Assembly: GCA_030690175.1 (NCBI GenBank)
Contig: JAUYHE010000035.1
Coordinates: forward strand, 1 to 14,578
Source of the DNA: a bacterium
Lineage (GTDB): Bacteria; Patescibacteriota; Microgenomatia; Woykebacterales; RBG-16-39-9b
Length of the DNA: 14,578 nt
Direction: 5' to 3'
Of this stretch, positions 5,037-11,356 are shown in pieces; within the stretch, counting starts at the first letter, position 1; every line of letters begins with the position of its first letter. A program made the position numbers and the translations under genes. Under the pieces are notes generated by a model that was given only the letters and a program-made list of their open reading frames with translations, was not told the DNA's origin and made no database searches.

Positions 5037-6191
5037 CTAGCTGAAAAATCTAGAGATGTCGTTGAAAGTAAATATAACAAAAAGAACGATCAGAAAAGCA
5101 AAACCAGCCGTGTGGATGATTCTTTCGATATTTGGATTTACTCTTTTACCAGTCAACCCTTCAAAAACTGTGAAAAACAGCCTACCACCATCAACTGCTG
5201 GGATAGGTAATAAATTGATAACCCCCAAAATCAGGCTGATAAGAGCCACGACTTGGAGTATTGGCAGTATCGCCAAACCAGACTCACTCACTATCAAACC
5301 GAGCACGGATATGATACCCACTGGACCAGATACGTTTTTGGCTACCGGCTCTGGCGTACCTTCTCTAAACGATTGGGAAACCAAAGCTCCGAGAGCCTGG
5401 CCTTGGAAATAGAGCATATTTACCGAGTGGAGTGGTCCGGAAAAAACCTTTTCAATCGGTTTTTGGTACTCAATAGTAACGATGTCGCGACCAAATTCAG
5501 GATTTAAAAGGACGCCAAGAGCCCCTTGATTTTTTGGAGGGTTTTGCCGCGGGGTCACCGTCACCGTGCGGTAGCCGAGATCAACAATATTTTTCACTTT
5601 AAGCGTAATTTGTTGACCACCCCGCTCTTTCACAAAATTCTGAAACGCTTGGACACTTTGGAACCTTTGTCCGTTGGCACTTACTACATCGTCCAAGGAC
5701 CTTAGTCCAGCCATTTGGGCCGGGGACTCTTTGCTCACCTGGGCAATCAGAATGCTTTGCTCCCTAACCCCGAAGGGCAGAGATAAATTTACGGATTGAT
5801 CGGCTGATAATCGGCTCGGAAAATAACTCCGAAAACCACCCATTCCCAAAAGCACGGTGAATATAAGAAAGGCGATGATCAGATTGATGCAGGCTCCGGC
5901 TGCAATTATTAGTGATCTGCGCCAAGGTCCTTTGGAAGAAAAACTGCGCTGTTGACGCTCATGTTCGCCATCCTCTCCAAATAAACGGACGAACCCACCG
6001 GCCGGAATTGCATTTATTGAGTAAATTGTTTCTCCGCGTTTTTTGCCCCAAAGTCGTGGCGGAAAACCAAATCCAAATTCCTCTACTTTTACTCCAAATA
6101 GCTTAGCCGTAAAGAAATGCCCGGCTTCATGGACAAAAACCAGAAACCCAAGCAACAATATTCCGATTATGATAGCAATTACAACAGTCAT
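5037..6191 (-). CDS. rseP: Site-2 zinc metalloprotease RseP
   Basis: An intramembrane protease of the RseP/RasP family (384 aa), which cleaves anti-sigma factors and leftover signal peptides within the membrane. HEAGH (residues 21-25) in the first helix holds the two zinc histidines and the catalytic glutamate. NLLPIPAVDGG (326-336) supplies the third ligand, with Val in place of the usual Leu before Asp. A PDZ domain spans about 145-215 (ILIAQVSKESPAQMAGL). Membrane helices lie at about 2-20, 93-117, 296-330 and 360-378. It sits between frr and proS as in many bacteria. No ribosome site precedes the ATG at 6189-6191; the intergenic gap holds two overlapping hairpins. Confidence 0.96.
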   Translation of the reverse strand: MTVVIAIIIGILLLGFLVFVHEAGHFFTAKLFGVKVEEFGFGFPPRLWGKKRGETIYSINAIPAGGFVRLFGEDGEHERQQRSFSSKGPWRRSLIIAAGACINLIIAFLIFTVLLGMGGFRSYFPSRLSADQSVNLSLPFGVREQSILIAQVSKESPAQMAGLRSLDDVVSANGQRFQSVQAFQNFVKERGGQQITLKVKNIVDLGYRTVTVTPRQNPPKNQGALGVLLNPEFGRDIVTIEYQKPIEKVFSGPLHSVNMLYFQGQALGALVSQSFREGTPEPVAKNVSGPVGIISVLGLIVSESGLAILPILQVVALISLILGVINLLPIPAVDGGRLFFTVFEGLTGKRVNPNIERIIHTAGFAFLIVLFVIFTFNDISRFFS

Positions 6192-6210
6192 AAGTTCTAA
6201 GTTGTAGATC

Positions 6211-6238
6211 GCTCCGCGCTCTGCGGAGCTAAAGCTCC
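6211..6238 (-). promoter_or_regulatory. Two mutually exclusive hairpins in front of rseP
   Basis: GCTCCGC-GCTCT-GCGGAGC (6211-6229, 7-bp stem) and GGAGC-TAAA-GCTCC (6225-6238, 5-bp stem) share GGAGC, so only one can form at a time. They lie 20-47 bases before the rseP start. They could be a dispersed palindrome or a switch; no T-run is present. Confidence 0.45.
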
Positions 6239-6295
6239 TAAAGACCCAAGAGATTGATTGGAAAAATCTTAAGTCTTAAAACTTACACCTTACAT

Positions 6296-6856
6296 CTAGA
6301 TCTGGAGAATTTCATTCTCTTTCTGCTTCGCCAGACTATCTACTTTGCCGGTAAACTCTTCCGTAGCTTTTTGCACTTTTTCGGTAGCTCGAAATTTTTC
6401 GTCTTCAGACACTTCTTTTCTTTTTTCAGCTGCTTCGATTGCCTCGACCGCGTCGCGTCTCGTTTGGCGAATATTTACCCGAGAGGCTTCTAGCTTTTCG
6501 CTGACTATTTTTGACATCTCGCGGCGCCGCTCTTCTGACAGGGGCGGGATCGGCACCCGAATAATATTATTTTCGGTTACGGGGTTTAAAGCCAGATCCG
6601 AGCCACGAATCGCGCGCTCGATAGCCGCGATATTGGCTTGATCCCACACTTGGACGACCAAAAGACGGGGTTCGGGAGCGTTGATACTAGCCAGATCACG
6701 CAAGTCCATTTTCGTTCCGTAGACATCTACCTTAATAGTCTCAAGTAAACTTGGGCTGGCTCTCCCGGTTCTCACTCCAGAGAGTTCCTCCCGCAAATGA
6801 TCAAGGGTCTTTTGCATTTTTTGTCTGGCTTCGTCGATTAAATTTTCCGGATTCAT
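6296..6856 (-). CDS. frr: Ribosome recycling factor
   Basis: RRF, with EF-G, splits post-termination ribosomes. The 186-residue product matches the family length (about 185). It contains LSGVRTGRASPSLLE (about residues 24-38), the beta domain with DVYGTKMDLRDLASI, IRVPIPPLSEERRREMSKIV, and the long C-terminal helix ending DSLAKQKENEILQI. I start at the ATG at 6854-6856 (MNPENLIDEA) rather than a frame extension to 6889, because the extension would overlap tsf and this start gives the standard N-terminus 7 bases after the tsf stop. pyrH, which normally sits between tsf and frr, is absent. Confidence 0.96.
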   Translation of the reverse strand: MNPENLIDEARQKMQKTLDHLREELSGVRTGRASPSLLETIKVDVYGTKMDLRDLASINAPEPRLLVVQVWDQANIAAIERAIRGSDLALNPVTENNIIRVPIPPLSEERRREMSKIVSEKLEASRVNIRQTRRDAVEAIEAAEKRKEVSEDEKFRATEKVQKATEEFTGKVDSLAKQKENEILQI

Positions 6857-6863
6857 CTTATTT

Positions 6864-7325
6864 TTAATCTCCCAGTGCAAATCTCGCAATTTTCCGTACG
6901 CGGATATTTTCGCCGGTTTTTGAAATCACTTCAGCGATAAGCTCATTTACAGTTCTCCCGGAATCGCGAATGTATTCTTGAGATAAAAACTCGTCAATCG
7001 TTTCTGGGTTCATGGCTGCCACCTGCATCGCCAACTCTTTGGCCAGTTTTTTAAACTCGGAAGTTCTAGCGACAAAATCAGTTTCGCAAGCAAGGTGCAC
7101 CATTGCGCCTATCCGACCATCGGCGTGAACATACGTTTCGATAAGTCCTTGCGCCGTAGTACGCTCGGCTTTTTCGACTGCTTTTTCCAAACCTTTTTCT
7201 TTTAAGATCTCTTCGGCACGAGTAGCATTGCCATCGGCTTCTTTCAAAGCGCGACGGATATCCATGACAGGCGCGCCGGTTTCATTTCGTAACTTTTTTA
7301 TTTGTTCGGTGGGGATATCAATCAT
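6864..7325 (-). CDS. tsf: Elongation factor Ts, short form
   Basis: The nucleotide-exchange factor for EF-Tu. An N-terminal UBA-like domain (about residues 1-50, KLRNETGAPVMDIRRALKEA) carries the EF-Tu-contacting part, followed by the core with HLACETDFVARTSEF (about 77-91) and the C-terminal GENIRVRKIARFALGD. At 153 residues it is much shorter than the E. coli protein (about 283): one core subdomain and the coiled-coil are missing, as in other reduced bacteria. It follows rpsB by 5 bases and is probably co-transcribed and coupled; no clear ribosome site precedes its ATG. Confidence 0.96.
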   Translation of the reverse strand: MIDIPTEQIKKLRNETGAPVMDIRRALKEADGNATRAEEILKEKGLEKAVEKAERTTAQGLIETYVHADGRIGAMVHLACETDFVARTSEFKKLAKELAMQVAAMNPETIDEFLSQEYIRDSGRTVNELIAEVISKTGENIRVRKIARFALGD

Positions 7326-7330
7326 ATATT

Positions 7331-8089
7331 TTAAGTGGTTGCCGTTTCGGTAATTTTTTCGCGCGAAGCTTCGGCTTTTTTGGCATTATCTGCAGATTTC
7401 TTTTCCCAAATCCTTTTTCCCTCTTCGTAGGCATTAGCAATAGTTTTTACCAAAAGCGAAACGCTTTTTATCGCGTCATCGTTGGCTGGGATGGGGTAAT
7501 CTACTCCCGTCGGATCGGCGTTGGTATCTACCAGGGCCACCACTGGTATATTCATTTTTCTAGCCTCTTTCACGGCGTTGTCTTCCTTTCGCGCGTCGAC
7601 GATAAAGATGGCATCGGGTAAACGGTTCAAATTCCGGACTCCGCCCAACGTTCGTTCCATTTTATCGATCCCTCTTTTTAGAAATAGCAACTCTCTTTTG
7701 GTCAGACCACTTTCTTTATTGTTATATTTCGTTTCCAAATCTGAAAGTTTCTCAAGCGTTTTTTTTACCGTGTCAAAATTGGTAAGGAGGCCACCGATCC
7801 AGCGATGAGTCAGATACATTGCTTCTACTCGTTTCGCTTCTTCTTTCACAATTTCAGCAGTTTGTTTTTTGGTGGCCAGGAAAATGACCGTACGCCCAGC
7901 TGCAGACACTTCTTTGATAAATTTTGCCGCTTCGGAGAGCGCTTTTTCGGTTTTTTCCAAATCAATCACGTGGATCCCCGATTGTTGGGAAAAAATGTAA
8001 GGCTTCATCTTTGGGTTCCAACGCCGGGACTGATGACCAAAATGGACACCGGCTTCGAGGAGCTTCTGTAATGTTGGAATCTTTGTCAT
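7331..8089 (-). CDS. rpsB: Ribosomal protein uS2
   Basis: 30S subunit protein S2 (252 aa). The N-terminal signature VHFGHQSRRWNPKMKPYIF (about residues 15-33), the coiled-coil segment with MERTLGGVRNLNRLPDAIFI (about 143-162) and NIPVVALVDTNADPTGVDYP (about 180-199) are all typical. The tail is Lys/Glu-rich. It is first gene of the rpsB-tsf-frr cluster. A candidate promoter overlapping an inverted repeat lies directly upstream. There is no Shine-Dalgarno site before the ATG at 8087-8089, which suggests a very short leader. Confidence 0.97.
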   Translation of the reverse strand: MTKIPTLQKLLEAGVHFGHQSRRWNPKMKPYIFSQQSGIHVIDLEKTEKALSEAAKFIKEVSAAGRTVIFLATKKQTAEIVKEEAKRVEAMYLTHRWIGGLLTNFDTVKKTLEKLSDLETKYNNKESGLTKRELLFLKRGIDKMERTLGGVRNLNRLPDAIFIVDARKEDNAVKEARKMNIPVVALVDTNADPTGVDYPIPANDDAIKSVSLLVKTIANAYEEGKRIWEKKSADNAKKAEASREKITETATT

Positions 8090-8097
8090 AATATTTG

Positions 8098-8143
8098 GCT
8101 AGCGAGAAATTTTATAATGGTACGCAAAATTTCGCAAGCTAGC
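8098..8143 (-). promoter_or_regulatory. rpsB promoter region inside an inverted repeat
   Basis: The arms GCTAGCGAGAAATTTT (8098-8113) and AAAATTTCGCAAGCTAGC (8126-8143) form an imperfect inverted repeat around 12 bases. Inside it on the minus strand are TATAAA (8111-8116) and, 15 bases upstream, TTGCGA (8132-8137). The repeat covers the promoter, so an operator-like role is as likely as an RNA hairpin. The short spacer weakens the promoter call. Confidence 0.4.
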
Positions 8144-8204
8144 GAAAGATTACGTCTAGCTTTAGCAAGACATAACTCGCGGTAGTGTAACAAAAATAGG
8201 GGTG

Positions 8205-8239
8205 AAAAAGCAAGGGCCTTGCGGAAAGTGCAAAGCCCT
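8205..8239 (-). terminator. Intrinsic terminator of purF
   Basis: On the minus strand AGGGCTTTGC pairs with GCAAGGCCCT (10 bp, one G-U) around a 7-base loop, and TTTTT follows three bases later. It lies 26 bases after the purF stop. Confidence 0.8.
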
Positions 8240-8265
8240 AGTGACACTATTGACAGCAGCCGTAC

Positions 8266-9702
8266 CTATCTAGCTACAACTGCTGGTACTCTCTCGAACT
8301 CTTCCTTGCGGAAGTAGCCTGGTACTTCAATTGCTGATCTTCCCCCTACACAAGCAAGACACCAGATATTTTCTGGCAACCCAGTTGCCTCTACATATTC
8401 TGGGCGGGAGAGATATCGTACTGATGCAATATCCCAAAGCTGCGCGAGCTTTTCTTCCACCACTTCCTTCGCCCCACCAAGTACAGCCGCTATGAGCTCT
8501 CTACGCGTAGCCATGTCAACACCAAAGTAACAAGGATCGGTGATCGGTGGAAAGGTTGAGCGGATGTGGATCTCGGTAGCACCGGCCATCTTCAGAATCC
8601 GTACCACCCGGTTGTTTGAATTCCCTCGCACAATCGAGTCGTCAATGACAACGACACGTTTGCCAGCAAGAATGTTAGTTGTCGAGTATTTCTTCTCGAG
8701 CATTTTTTCTCGCTGCGACTGGCTTGGATCAATAAACACCCTAAAAAGGAGGTTGGCGACCAAGCCGTGGGCGGTAGGAATACCTGACTCCGCGGTATAT
8801 CCATCAGCTGCGTAAAACCCACTTCTCGGAACCGGAAGCACCAGGTCAGCAGTATCTACGGGATAATTGCGTGCGAGCATTTGGCCAGCACGATAGCGTA
8901 CGTCGTACGCTTGAACCCCCTGTATTACCGAATCTGGTCTGGAAAAATAGTCCGGTTCAAACGCACATATCCCCAATTCTCCAGCGGGAAGACCCTGGTG
9001 GGTAGTCATTCCCTTGTCATCGAAAACGACTATCTCCCCAGGCTTAACTTCTCGGAAAAACTCGAGGGGCTGGTTGTTGAAGATACCAGACTCAGATGCC
9101 GCAGCCCAGCAACCGTTTGTCTTCGCAATACTTAGTGGTCGATTACCGGTAGGATCCCTTGCAAGGATAACTGAGTCCTTTGTCAAAATGTTCAGGCAGT
9201 AGGACCCGCTAAGCCGGGGCATAACCATCCGCAACCGATCGACCCAGGTTCTACCTGGCACACGGACCAGCTGCTTGGCGATTAACTCGCTGTCGGTGGT
9301 AGTCTCGAAAGTCTCGCCTTCTGATTCGAGCTCTCTTCGAAGCTGCGCCGCGTTCACTAAGTTGCCGTTGTGGCCCAAACAGATCTCTCCGTTCGGCCCT
9401 GACACCTTAAGTGGTTGGACGTTGCATGGCCTATCTCGACCAGTGGTGGAGTACCGGTTGTGTCCAATTGCGGCAAAGCCAGTCAACTTCCTTACTGAAC
9501 GAGGTGACTTAAAGACTTGGATTACTCGCCCTCGGCCTTTCTTTAGATGAAAGCTTTCTCCGTCAGTCACCGCGATGCCAGCGCCTTCTTGTCCTCTGGT
9601 TTGCTGTCCGTCAAGCGCCTGCGCAGTCATCCAGGCTACAGGAGCGCCGGGAGCATATATTGCGTATAGTCCACAAGCGTGCTTGAGCCCTTCGAACGGC
9701 AA
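8266..9702 (-). CDS. purF: Amidophosphoribosyltransferase, Fe-S type
   Basis: The first committed enzyme of purine synthesis: glutamine plus PRPP gives 5-phosphoribosylamine. I start at the TTG at 9700-9702 because AGGAGG lies 5 bases before it. This gives 478 residues with a 9-residue propeptide before the catalytic Cys10 (CGLYAIYAP), close to the 11-residue propeptide of B. subtilis. An upstream TTG at 9727-9729 is less likely. The Ntn-glutaminase shows GHNRYSTTG and CLGHNGNLVN. The PRPP loop is VVVIDDSIVRGNSN (about 350-363). Cysteines 246, 391, 448 and 451 match the four ligands of the B. subtilis 4Fe-4S cluster. No other purine gene is in the window. GC content and the strong ribosome site differ from the neighbours, suggesting acquisition. 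Confidence 0.95.
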   Translation of the reverse strand: MPFEGLKHACGLYAIYAPGAPVAWMTAQALDGQQTRGQEGAGIAVTDGESFHLKKGRGRVIQVFKSPRSVRKLTGFAAIGHNRYSTTGRDRPCNVQPLKVSGPNGEICLGHNGNLVNAAQLRRELESEGETFETTTDSELIAKQLVRVPGRTWVDRLRMVMPRLSGSYCLNILTKDSVILARDPTGNRPLSIAKTNGCWAAASESGIFNNQPLEFFREVKPGEIVVFDDKGMTTHQGLPAGELGICAFEPDYFSRPDSVIQGVQAYDVRYRAGQMLARNYPVDTADLVLPVPRSGFYAADGYTAESGIPTAHGLVANLLFRVFIDPSQSQREKMLEKKYSTTNILAGKRVVVIDDSIVRGNSNNRVVRILKMAGATEIHIRSTFPPITDPCYFGVDMATRRELIAAVLGGAKEVVEEKLAQLWDIASVRYLSRPEYVEATGLPENIWCLACVGGRSAIEVPGYFRKEEFERVPAVVAR

Positions 9703-9734
9703 ATTACCCTCCTTTTGCGCTCTCTCCAAAATGC

Positions 9735-9759
9735 AAAAAAGGCCGCTGATTAGCGACCT
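9735..9759 (-). terminator. Terminator in the purF leader, possible attenuator
   Basis: AGGTCGCT-AATC-AGCGGCCT (8-bp stem, one G-U, 4-base loop) is followed directly by a run of T. It lies about 33 bases upstream of the purF start and downstream of the purF promoter candidates, so read-through must be needed for purF expression. The preceding gene already has its own hairpin terminator at 9848-9875. Confidence 0.7.
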
Positions 9760-9791
9760 ACGGAATGTTAACGTGCCCTCTTTTCGCTTAA

Positions 9792-9828
9792 ACTATGTCA
9801 TAGAAAAAGTTACGTAACAAGTAGTCAA
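9792..9828 (-). promoter_or_regulatory. Candidate purF promoters with a palindromic site
   Basis: Two overlapping choices, each with a 17-base spacer: TTGACT (9823-9828) with TTCTAT (9800-9805), or TTGTTA (9815-9820) with CATAGT (9792-9797). A perfect 10-base palindrome GTTACGTAAC (9809-9818) lies in the promoter and could be an operator. Confidence 0.45.
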
Positions 9829-9847
9829 AATTTCCTGATCCAAAAGG

Positions 9848-9875
9848 AAAATGGGTCAGAAATGTTTCTGACCCA
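9848..9875 (-). terminator. Intrinsic terminator of the MazG-like gene
   Basis: A perfect 11-bp stem (TGGGTCAGAAA / TTTCTGACCCA, 9852-9875) with a 2-base centre is followed on the minus strand by TTTTCC. It lies about 28 bases after the stop of the upstream gene. Confidence 0.7.
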
Positions 9876-9902
9876 CTGTGGGCAGTCCAAGAAGAACAGG
9901 TA

Positions 9903-10574
9903 TTAACGACACTCGCTGGTCAATAGAAAGCACGGTATGCTATCGCAGCCCGGACACTTCCAAGGGTATCTGGAAAGGAACTCGTTTTCCAGATCTATCT
10001 CCAATCGCGTTACTATGCTAAAGAACCAAGCTCCTATATCGGCCATTTCTAGGGAAAAGGGTTCTTGGTATTGCTCGCTTAGAGGATCGTCAGCAAATTC
10101 CATCGCCTCATCCACCTCTCCCCTTAACCTCTCGAACAAGTATTCCACTACCTGTGTCGAATTCCGCTGACCGTAGATCTTGGCAATCAGCCTCTGCCAA
10201 CCTCTAATGGTTCGCGGTTTGCCGCGGCGACTCATTAAACCAGGGAAAAGCGCTGGGTTGGGTTCCTTGGAGTCATATTTACCGCTGCACCTCTCACCAC
10301 CACAGTAGGGGCAGACGCCTGGATATTTGTACCAAAGTACATCGTCCAGTTTATACCCCAGCTTGTTACAGAGACAGACATACCAGCGAAAAAAGTCAAG
10401 GAGAGCCGGCAGGTAGATCTCCTCTTTGCTGCGTCCGCGAGCAGCTTGAGCAAGGCGCCTAAGCCCGGCTACCATCTCTTCAGTATAAGAGTCGGGGCCC
10501 ATGGAGTAGATCGATGAGATCATTCTCTGAACACCCAACGTCGTCGTTGGCAGTGGGCGGAAAGAATTTGCCAT
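9903..10574 (-). CDS. Duplicated MazG-like protein with zinc knuckles
   Basis: 223 residues made of two similar halves, about 16-97 and 126-216. Each starts QR-(M/L)-I-x2-IY, continues with long helices and ends YP-x2-CP-x-C-x4-C. The second half has a MazG-type metal site: E153-x2-E156 (RGEVDEAM) and E176-x2-D179 (EMADIGAW), as in all-alpha NTP pyrophosphatases. The first half keeps the Asp (D60) but not the glutamates. Cysteines 88, 91, 96 and 207, 210, 215 could bind zinc. Inference: a single-chain pseudo-dimer of a MazG/dUTPase-like nucleotide pyrophosphohydrolase with one active site. The ATG at 10572-10574 has a good ribosome site (AGGAGAGGG). Its place beside purF and the dTMP operon fits nucleotide metabolism or pool cleaning. 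GC content is higher than in neighbouring genes. Confidence 0.65.
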   Translation of the reverse strand: MANSFRPLPTTTLGVQRMISSIYSMGPDSYTEEMVAGLRRLAQAARGRSKEEIYLPALLDFFRWYVCLCNKLGYKLDDVLWYKYPGVCPYCGGERCSGKYDSKEPNPALFPGLMSRRGKPRTIRGWQRLIAKIYGQRNSTQVVEYLFERLRGEVDEAMEFADDPLSEQYQEPFSLEMADIGAWFFSIVTRLEIDLENEFLSRYPWKCPGCDSIPCFLLTSECR

Positions 10575-10605
10575 TTACCCTCTCCTAATTTGCGGGATTT
10601 GGCCT

Positions 10606-10614
10606 ATAATAGCA
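10606..10614 (-). promoter_or_regulatory. Extended -10 box of the MazG-like gene
   Basis: TGCTATTAT (TG-n-TATTAT, 5 of 6) on the minus strand, 31 bases before the ATG. No good -35 lies 17 bases upstream. Confidence 0.45.
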
Positions 10615-10647
10615 CAAAAGGGATCGTTTAGAAAGATGTTGAGCGGG

Positions 10648-11313
10648 TTAAATGATTTTTCTTATTTTCAAAATGGAGATGATTTGTTTGTGGATGTCTT
10701 CTTTTGTTCGTAGAGAACCATCGGCGATACAATCTATCTTTATCCAGTGCGGATTTTTTGCTAACTGCAGATAAGTCTTCTCCACTCCTTTTTGATAATC
10801 ACGATTTTCTTCGTGTAAATCGGTGCCCCCAAATCTTTTTTCTCTTTCTTTAGCAAGTTTCATCGAAAATTCGATTGGAACAAAAAGAAAAATTACCAGG
10901 TCTTCCCTGGGTACTTTGTTGACTGAATATTCCAGCTCGTCCAACCAATTGAAAAATTCTTTACGCCCGACGGAGGGTAGTTTGGCTCCTTGGTAAGCCT
11001 TGTTGGAGGAAACGTAACGATTGGCCAAAACGATTTTACCGTCGTTTAAAGCATAGTAAATCTCCTCTCTTGTCGCCAGTCTATCGAGTGCATAAGCCAA
11101 AGAAGATAGATACGGGCTTTGCTTTGTCGGATCACCGTATTCGCCCGAAAGATATTGGGCCACTATCTTGGCGTGGAAACTATCAGCATATCTAGGGAAA
11201 TCAAAGGCAATATGAGGCGTATTTTTCTTTTCAAAATAGGCACGGAGAAGCTCTACTTGAGTAGTTTTGCCAGCACCATCTGTACCCTCAATAACAATCA
11301 ATTTTCCCTGCAT
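10648..11313 (-). CDS. tmk: Thymidylate kinase
   Basis: Phosphorylates dTMP to dTDP with ATP. The P-loop is EGTDGAGKTTQ (residues 9-19). DFPRYADSFHAKIVAQYLSG contacts the nucleotide monophosphate, and NRYVSSNKAYQGAK (about 98-111) is the family DRY-type motif with Asn for Asp. REKRFGGTDLHEENRDYQ (about 157-174) is the lid. At 221 residues it is near the usual length. The ATG at 11311-11313 follows GGAG by 9 bases. It lies 43 bases after thyX and is last in the dTMP operon, so ThyX and Tmk act in sequence. Confidence 0.95.
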   Translation of the reverse strand: MQGKLIVIEGTDGAGKTTQVELLRAYFEKKNTPHIAFDFPRYADSFHAKIVAQYLSGEYGDPTKQSPYLSSLAYALDRLATREEIYYALNDGKIVLANRYVSSNKAYQGAKLPSVGRKEFFNWLDELEYSVNKVPREDLVIFLFVPIEFSMKLAKEREKRFGGTDLHEENRDYQKGVEKTYLQLAKNPHWIKIDCIADGSLRTKEDIHKQIISILKIRKII

Positions 11314-11356
11314 AATCTATCTCTCCAACTCCAAAAATTTATACTTATTTGTAGTC

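Noticed and set aside
6857..6889. N-terminal extension of frr
   Set aside because: It overlaps tsf and adds residues not found in the family; the ATG at 6854-6856 gives the standard length.
9703..9729. Upstream TTG start for purF
   Set aside because: The AGGAGG site lies downstream of it and fits the TTG at 9700-9702, which also gives the expected short propeptide.
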